A DNA stretch of 9,579 bases from DATFKA01 sp042095835 (lineage in GTDB: Bacteria; Bacteroidota; Bacteroidia; Chitinophagales; Saprospiraceae): the NCBI GenBank assembly GCA_042095835.1, contig JBELML010000181.1, positions 1 to 9,579 on the forward strand. Direction: 5' to 3'. The position numbers and the translations under genes were made by a program. The notes beneath the pieces were generated by a model that was not told the DNA's origin, made no database searches, and saw only the letters and a list, made by a program, of their open reading frames with translations. Below are positions 5,524-9,579 of the stretch, in pieces (the first letter of the stretch is position 1; each line of letters opens with the position of its first letter).

Positions 5524-5643
5524 CTACTTCAAATAAGATTCGTAGCGTTTTTGTAAGGTGTCTTTGCGTTGAACAGGATATTCTAAATGGTTACGCAAAA
5601 AACCAAGACATAATCCAAGGCAATTACTAAATTGTAGGGAATA
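5524..5643 (-). pseudogene. possible 3' remnant of a lost minus-strand gene
   Basis: On the minus strand a frame is open for 39 codons between an in-frame TAG at 5644-5646 and a TAG stop at 5524-5526, with no ATG. The translation is protein-like: it contains NCLGLCLGFLRNHLEYPV and ends KDTLQKRYESYLK, a typical charged helical C-terminus. A perfect hairpin lies directly downstream. I read it as the last part of a gene whose 5' portion was lost, perhaps when the FG-GAP gene arrived. No family is recognised, and chance openness over 39 codons cannot be excluded. Confidence 0.3.
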
Positions 5644-5658
5644 CTATAATCTTGCCTT

Positions 5659-7410
5659 ATGATTCGAATGATCTTAATAGGACTTTGCTGTGCCCAAAGC
5701 ATTTGTTTATACGCTCAAACTTTTAGGGCTCAAGTCGACGAAGAAGGAAAAATGCAGATACGGAGATCAATGGAAGACCACCGTACGCTGGAATGGAGAA
5801 GCGAGGGCTTCGACCAGATGGAAGGTTTCCCCATTGGCGCAAGAGCCAATAAGACGTTTAAGAATTTTCGGAATATAAGCCTTGCCGATGTTAATAATGA
5901 TGGCCTAGATGATATACTCTGGGGTGCTGACAATCAATTTCTAGTGCATAATTATGAAGGTTTATTGTGGAGGAGATTTTTGATAGGTACCATCATTTAT
6001 CCTCCCTCCATCGCCGACCTTGATGCCGACGGTCAGCTCGAAATTGTGCAGGCTACTGGAGGAAGTCAATCAACGGGGCGACTTTATGTTTTTGATACTC
6101 AGGGATCAGATCGAACGGGATGGCCAAAAAGCTACAACGGCCATTGGATACTCTTAGCGCCTGCCATTGCTGATGTAGATGATGACGGTATCAAGGAAAT
6201 TATCTTTAACGAGCGAGATTCGCCTGCTAGTCAATTACATATCGTCAAACCAGACGGTAATCCTATCAACGCTAACTGGCCTCAAGCCATCGATGGTACG
6301 CTGGCCATCACACCTTCTATTGGTGATGTAGATGGTGACCAGCAAAAAGAGATTTTTACGGCTAGTACGGACACTCGCTACCTTTTTAATCTAGATGGGA
6401 CGCTGCCAAGCGGATGGCCACAAGTGACGGGGCCTCAGCAGAAATATAGCTTCCAATCGGCTTTGATTGCTGATCTCAATCAGGATGGAGCGCGTGAAAT
6501 TATAGGTGCCACGCATGGAGATAGCCCAGAGTATTATGTACTGGGAGCCGACGGACAAGCGCTACCCAACTGGCCGCAGTTGGTCCCCAATAATGCTTGG
6601 ACTTTTAATACGCCGACTTTGGTAGAAATAGATGGATCGTCGCGCTTATTGATGAGTAGGCCCATAAGTGCTACTGCTGCGGATATGCTATATGCCTGGG
6701 ATGGGCAAGGAGATATGCTATTGGGCTATCCGATCATTAAAGCAGGTGGTTTGGAGGGCTTGATCAGTGTGATCGACGTTGATGGAGACGATGAATATGA
6801 ACTATTATTTGGTTCCAATACGCTCTCAGAGGATGGCCGGGGATTTATCCATGCTTATGAATTAGATGGTGTGACGGAGGTGGAGGGATTCCCATTGCGT
6901 CCAAAAGGATGGACGCTGATGAATGGCGTCAACGCAGGTGATATTAATGGTGATGGTCAACTAGATTTGGTTGCTCTTTCTTATACTTCAAATATTGGTC
7001 TGCCTACTCCAGATTCTATTTTCTTGAATGTTTATGAAATGGATGCCTCTTATTCAAAAGAACGGGTATTGTGGAGTACTTATAAAGGAAGTAATAGTCG
7101 GGATGGTTGGGTAGGACGAGGAGCGCTTACTTCGACTGATCAGCTCCTACCACCTTTTAACTTCTCTGTATATCCTAATCCAGTAAGCAGGCAAATCAAT
7201 GTGGAATTAGAGGTATATGAGAAAGGGGAGATGGAGGTGAAATTGTTGAATGCTTTGGGGCAAACCTGCGGGCAATTGTTTGCAGGTGAAGTAGGGCCTG
7301 GTAGTCACCGGTGGACATTTTCGGTAGCCGACCTACCTAAGGGTGTCTATTTACTCCGGATCACTAGAAAGGGAAGTATAGGTTTTAGTTCAAAGGTACT
7401 GAAGTATTGA
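5659..7410 (+). CDS. secreted FG-GAP/VCBS-repeat beta-propeller protein with T9SS sorting domain
   Basis: The 583-residue protein begins with a signal peptide (MIRMILIGLCCAQSICLYAQ, likely cut after 20). FG-GAP/VCBS-type loops of the form DxDxDG recur at D77, D120, D172, D223, D272, D373 and D428, about 50 residues apart; a degenerate loop lies at 323-330. A [G/N]-aromatic-P motif recurs with similar spacing (56, 154, 206, 252, 304, 356, 410). Together these suggest a calcium-binding beta-propeller of seven to eight blades. The C-terminal domain (about 500-583) is a type A Por/T9SS sorting signal: FSVYPNPVS (502-510), LLNALGQ (529-535) and LPKGVYLLRI (559-568). The protein should be exported by Sec, then moved across the outer membrane by T9SS and released or anchored. 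No enzymatic domain is seen, so adhesion or substrate binding is the likely role. ATG at 5668 is an alternative start within the signal peptide. Confidence 0.9.
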   Translation: MIRMILIGLCCAQSICLYAQTFRAQVDEEGKMQIRRSMEDHRTLEWRSEGFDQMEGFPIGARANKTFKNFRNISLADVNNDGLDDILWGADNQFLVHNYEGLLWRRFLIGTIIYPPSIADLDADGQLEIVQATGGSQSTGRLYVFDTQGSDRTGWPKSYNGHWILLAPAIADVDDDGIKEIIFNERDSPASQLHIVKPDGNPINANWPQAIDGTLAITPSIGDVDGDQQKEIFTASTDTRYLFNLDGTLPSGWPQVTGPQQKYSFQSALIADLNQDGAREIIGATHGDSPEYYVLGADGQALPNWPQLVPNNAWTFNTPTLVEIDGSSRLLMSRPISATAADMLYAWDGQGDMLLGYPIIKAGGLEGLISVIDVDGDDEYELLFGSNTLSEDGRGFIHAYELDGVTEVEGFPLRPKGWTLMNGVNAGDINGDGQLDLVALSYTSNIGLPTPDSIFLNVYEMDASYSKERVLWSTYKGSNSRDGWVGRGALTSTDQLLPPFNFSVYPNPVSRQINVELEVYEKGEMEVKLLNALGQTCGQLFAGEVGPGSHRWTFSVADLPKGVYLLRITRKGSIGFSSKVLKY

Positions 7411-7414
7411 TTTA

Positions 7415-7440
7415 GAAGCTGTCTTCAAAGCCGGTTTTTT
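7415..7440 (+). terminator. weak candidate terminator after the FG-GAP gene
   Basis: A short stem GAAG-CTGT-CTTC (7415-7426) is followed, after eight bases, by a run of six T (7435-7440). The stem is only 4 bp, so this is a weak call. It lies in the 98-base gap between convergent genes, where transcription should stop. Confidence 0.25.
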
Positions 7441-7508
7441 CTCTACACACTATGATAGCTGTCAAACGCGTCTTTGCTTGTTTAGCCCTTGAAATGAATA
7501 CGATGTCA

Positions 7509-8390
7509 TCACTTGTCGTATGCCTTAGCATCTACTGAAGGATCATAATCTTGTTTGGTGATGATCGAGTGTAGTTCACTTTTGGGGTCTTTGGAGCGAA
7601 TAAAAGGAAACATCAACTGCACATACCAAGGCTCCTTGACTTGGTTCCAGGCACCAAAGCGCTCCGGATATTTCCTAGTAATTTTAGCTGTACCAAAGAG
7701 GACGTCCCAGAAGAAAAGCAGATTCCCAAAATTGCCATTGGGATGAGATACACCGTCTTCAGCTGTAAGGCCATGATGAGCAAAGTGGGTGCTTGGCGTA
7801 GAAATAGTTCTTTCAATAATCCAAGCTAGTGGATGTAGTATTTTATATCTGTATAGAAAGCGATCCCACTTGGTCTCACTATGCGCCAATAGAATGACGA
7901 CTAATTTGATGGGTAAGTAGATTAAATACGCATAACCCATCCCTAGAAAAATCAAGATTCCCGAAAACCAAATTCCTGGCATCAAGGCATAATACAAAGT
8001 AGCATTTCGATAAGTCACCAAGACACCCATTTCTTCTATGACATGGTGTGGCCGATGTAGCTTCCACATCACTTTGTTGACGTGCGAGAGTCGGTGCCAC
8101 CAATACTGCATCATATCATCAAAGATCAAGAAGGCGAGGAAGTGCCACCAGAAGGAATACCCCGCAAAATAATCTTCATACTGTGGAAACCAAGCACCGC
8201 CCAGCCAAATAATGAATAAGAATATACCTGGCTGGATCAAAGTGGGCAGCGTCACCAAACTCACTAGCTCAATGGTGAAATCATCCCGCGATCGCTTGTC
8301 GTGAAAGTAGAGCCCTCCAATCGCTTCGAGTAGCCCCAAAACAAGTAGGACAGTAGTAGGGATGAGTTTGCTGATGATTTGGCCTTCCAT
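7509..8390 (-). CDS. fatty acid hydroxylase / sterol desaturase superfamily membrane enzyme
   Basis: The 293-residue protein is an integral-membrane di-iron oxygenase of the fatty acid hydroxylase superfamily. Histidine clusters are HRLSH (99-103), HRPHH (112-116) and HFAHH (202-206), with H170 and H216 as further candidate iron ligands; these give the HX3H, HX2HH and HX2HH pattern. Hydrophobic segments lie near 9-29, 45-66, 80-96 and 132-169, and the conserved NFGNLLFFWDVLFGT (220-234) near the end is typical of the family. Members hydroxylate or desaturate fatty acyl chains, sterols or carotenoids with O2; the substrate here is unknown. It is the last of three minus-strand genes, 48 bases after the thioesterase, and is probably co-transcribed. 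The neighbouring acyl-CoA thioesterase fits a lipid role. Confidence 0.88.
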   Translation of the reverse strand: MEGQIISKLIPTTVLLVLGLLEAIGGLYFHDKRSRDDFTIELVSLVTLPTLIQPGIFLFIIWLGGAWFPQYEDYFAGYSFWWHFLAFLIFDDMMQYWWHRLSHVNKVMWKLHRPHHVIEEMGVLVTYRNATLYYALMPGIWFSGILIFLGMGYAYLIYLPIKLVVILLAHSETKWDRFLYRYKILHPLAWIIERTISTPSTHFAHHGLTAEDGVSHPNGNFGNLLFFWDVLFGTAKITRKYPERFGAWNQVKEPWYVQLMFPFIRSKDPKSELHSIITKQDYDPSVDAKAYDK

Positions 8391-8438
8391 AGTAGATACT
8401 GGATTGTATGATCTGTTGACCTACGAATATAAAAATTT

Positions 8439-8864
8439 TTAGTTTACAGGGATCATCCATTGCGCAAGGTTTACCTTCGCTTGCTTGGATAGCGGAACTG
8501 ACTTTGCGTTTGTATCACTCACCTGTACAATGGTGGTTCTAGCTGCGGCTACACAGATGCCATTTTGAAATAATTGCTGATAGACTTGGATGGAGCTGTT
8601 GCCAACCTTTGCGATCCCAGTACCTATATCAACTTGCCCTGGCCATTTGATTTCATGGAGGAAGTCAATTTGGAGAGAGGCGATGACAAAGCTTGTATCC
8701 TTCATCACAATGGGGTACTCTGGATGGTAGATAAATGCTACTCTGCCAGTCTCCAAATAAGTGGCAAAAGTAGCATTATTGACGTGGCCTTGTCGGTCCG
8801 TATCAGAATAGCGGACTTTATCGAAAGCCTGCAAGGGGAAGTCTGTGAGCAAGAAGTTTTTCAT
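8439..8864 (-). CDS. acyl-CoA thioesterase, hotdog fold (4HBT/YbgC-FadM type)
   Basis: The protein is a single hotdog domain of 141 residues from ATG at 8864. The N-terminal signature VRYSDTDRQGHVNNATFATYLE (17-38) is characteristic of the 4-hydroxybenzoyl-CoA thioesterase family: D23 or D21 would be the catalytic Asp, followed by GHVNN, and E38 lies on the central helix. Such enzymes hydrolyse acyl-CoA thioesters and work as dimers or tetramers in the cytoplasm. A longer frame starts at a TTG at 8876, one base after the previous stop. I prefer ATG at 8864 because the longer version adds only MILS, and family members usually begin here. It lies 13 bases from the stop of the upstream reductase-like gene and 48 bases before the hydroxylase, suggesting an operon. 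Confidence 0.85.
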   Translation of the reverse strand: MKNFLLTDFPLQAFDKVRYSDTDRQGHVNNATFATYLETGRVAFIYHPEYPIVMKDTSFVIASLQIDFLHEIKWPGQVDIGTGIAKVGNSSIQVYQQLFQNGICVAAARTTIVQVSDTNAKSVPLSKQAKVNLAQWMIPVN

Positions 8865-8877
8865 ACTTAAAATCAAA

Positions 8878-9429
8878 TCATTTTACAATCGCATACGTCA
8901 GCTCCACCATGCCATCTTTATATGCTTTAGAGGCCAGTAGATGAAGCGGCTGCTCCATGCCAATGTACTCAAAAAATAGCTTACCACCACCGATTAAAAT
9001 GGGCATAATACTGACGACTATTTCATCGGCTAATCGTAGGCGCAGGATTTCTCTAGTGAGTGCCGCACCACCTACGATCCAAATATTATGATACTTGATT
9101 TTGAGTTGATTCTGTATGCATTCGGTTAGATCACCAGAATAGGAAGATACGGTGTCTTTAATGGCTTTTAGCTTTCTGCTAGTCAATACAACTACTGGTG
9201 TGTCACCGTAGAGCCAGCCCAACTCCAATGCTCGCTCGTAGGTCTTGGAGCCCATCACATAGCAATCGATTCCAGCTAGAAAATCGTTAATTTCTTTCTG
9301 GCTGAGTTCAATACCATGCTCGTACATATCCTGGGAGTGCATCCAATCGATGGACTTATCTGGTTTGGCGATAAAACCATCAAGGCTGGCTACCATGTGG
9401 ATGGTTGTTTTTGGTACCTTTTGTGCCAT
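8878..9429 (-). CDS. RibD C-terminal / dihydrofolate reductase-like protein
   Basis: The 183-residue protein matches the RibD C-terminal-domain family (the YyaP/YwjB type), which has a dihydrofolate-reductase fold and binds NADPH. Visible motifs are SLDGFIA (15-21), YVMGSKTYE (57-65), VVVLTSRK (79-86), the nucleotide-binding IWIVGGAALT (116-125), and IMPILIGGGKLFF (141-153). It lacks a deaminase domain, so it is not full-length RibD; these stand-alone proteins are widespread and mostly of unknown substrate. The protein is cytoplasmic with no signal peptide. It is the first gene of the three-gene minus-strand cluster, with ATG preceded by AACCTATAACAAT and a possible promoter 36 bases upstream. 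Dihydrofolate reductase proper is a less likely alternative. Confidence 0.85.
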   Translation of the reverse strand: MAQKVPKTTIHMVASLDGFIAKPDKSIDWMHSQDMYEHGIELSQKEINDFLAGIDCYVMGSKTYERALELGWLYGDTPVVVLTSRKLKAIKDTVSSYSGDLTECIQNQLKIKYHNIWIVGGAALTREILRLRLADEIVVSIMPILIGGGKLFFEYIGMEQPLHLLASKAYKDGMVELTYAIVK

Positions 9430-9464
9430 ATTGTTATAGGTTGTTTTGAGCTGCCTTTCTTAGT

Positions 9465-9472
9465 CAAATTTA
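9465..9472 (-). promoter_or_regulatory. possible Bacteroidota -7 promoter element
   Basis: On the minus strand the sequence is TAAATTTG, an exact match to the Bacteroidota -7 consensus TAnnTTTG, 35 bases before the ATG of the RibD-like gene. I cannot find a TTTG/TTG at the usual 19-21-base spacing upstream, so only half of the promoter is supported. It would drive the three-gene minus-strand cluster. The rest of the upstream stretch to the window end shows no gene I can support. Confidence 0.4.
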
Positions 9473-9579
9473 CCAAAAAATCCTTTACAGCTAGGTAGTT
9501 AGTTACGGCAAACGCATTAAGATGAAAACTTAAAAAGAAATGCTTATTACTCGAAATTAAGTGTGAAAAAGGTGATAAG

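Noticed and set aside
8865..8876. TTG start giving a 145-residue thioesterase
   Set aside because: ATG at 8864 starts at the usual position for the family, and the extension adds only four unremarkable residues.
9316..9498. Plus-strand 60-codon frame overlapping the start of the RibD-like gene
   Set aside because: It is antisense to a well-supported gene start, has no recognisable sequence and no leader.
9562..9579. Possible GTG start of a plus-strand gene at the window edge
   Set aside because: Only about five codons are visible; nothing supports coding.

Overview
The window looks like chromosomal DNA of a member of the Bacteroidota, probably a Saprospiria-type (Lewinella/Haliscomenobacter-like) bacterium. 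Three things point there: one protein carries a signal peptide and a C-terminal type IX secretion (Por) sorting domain; start codons lack Shine-Dalgarno sequences and instead sit behind A/C-rich leaders; and the mevalonate-kinase-like GHMP protein is of a kind I know from this phylum. The phylum call is firm. The order-level call is an inference. I saw no rRNA, tRNA, CRISPR array, insertion sequence or phage gene.

Layout. A strong hairpin terminator (48-83) closes an unseen upstream unit. A translationally coupled pair follows on the plus strand: a CYTH/triphosphate-tunnel protein (142-663) and a GHMP small-molecule kinase (660-1541), overlapping by ATGA. Converging on it is a small four-helix membrane protein (1593-2009, minus). 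A 376-base divergent spacer separates that gene from a SulP-family anion transporter with a STAS domain (2386-4044, plus), which closely resembles the cyanobacterial Na+/bicarbonate transporter BicA. The two divergent genes have an identical 14-base sequence over their start codons. The 448-base gap after the transporter is full of small repeats and an interrupted minus-strand reading frame, and I think it is a copy of a dispersed intergenic element. Next come an unrecognised 325-residue protein (4493-5470, plus), a perfect 12-bp hairpin, what may be the 3' remnant of a lost minus-strand gene (5524-5643), and a secreted FG-GAP/VCBS beta-propeller protein with a T9SS tail (5659-7410, plus).

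The right side is a minus-strand cluster read from 9429 down to 7509: a RibD-C/dihydrofolate-reductase-like protein, a hotdog-fold acyl-CoA thioesterase, and a di-iron fatty acid hydroxylase/sterol-desaturase-type membrane enzyme. The first two are 13 bases apart and the third follows after 48 bases, so they are probably one operon. The thioesterase and hydroxylase suggest lipid modification; the reductase's place in that is unclear.

No complete, obviously new multigene system is visible. The parts most worth a second look are the repeat-like spacer 4045-4440, the CYTH-GHMP kinase coupling, the orphan 325-residue protein with four clustered cysteines, the BicA-like transporter in a probable heterotroph, and the two short protein-like minus-strand frames in the spacers.
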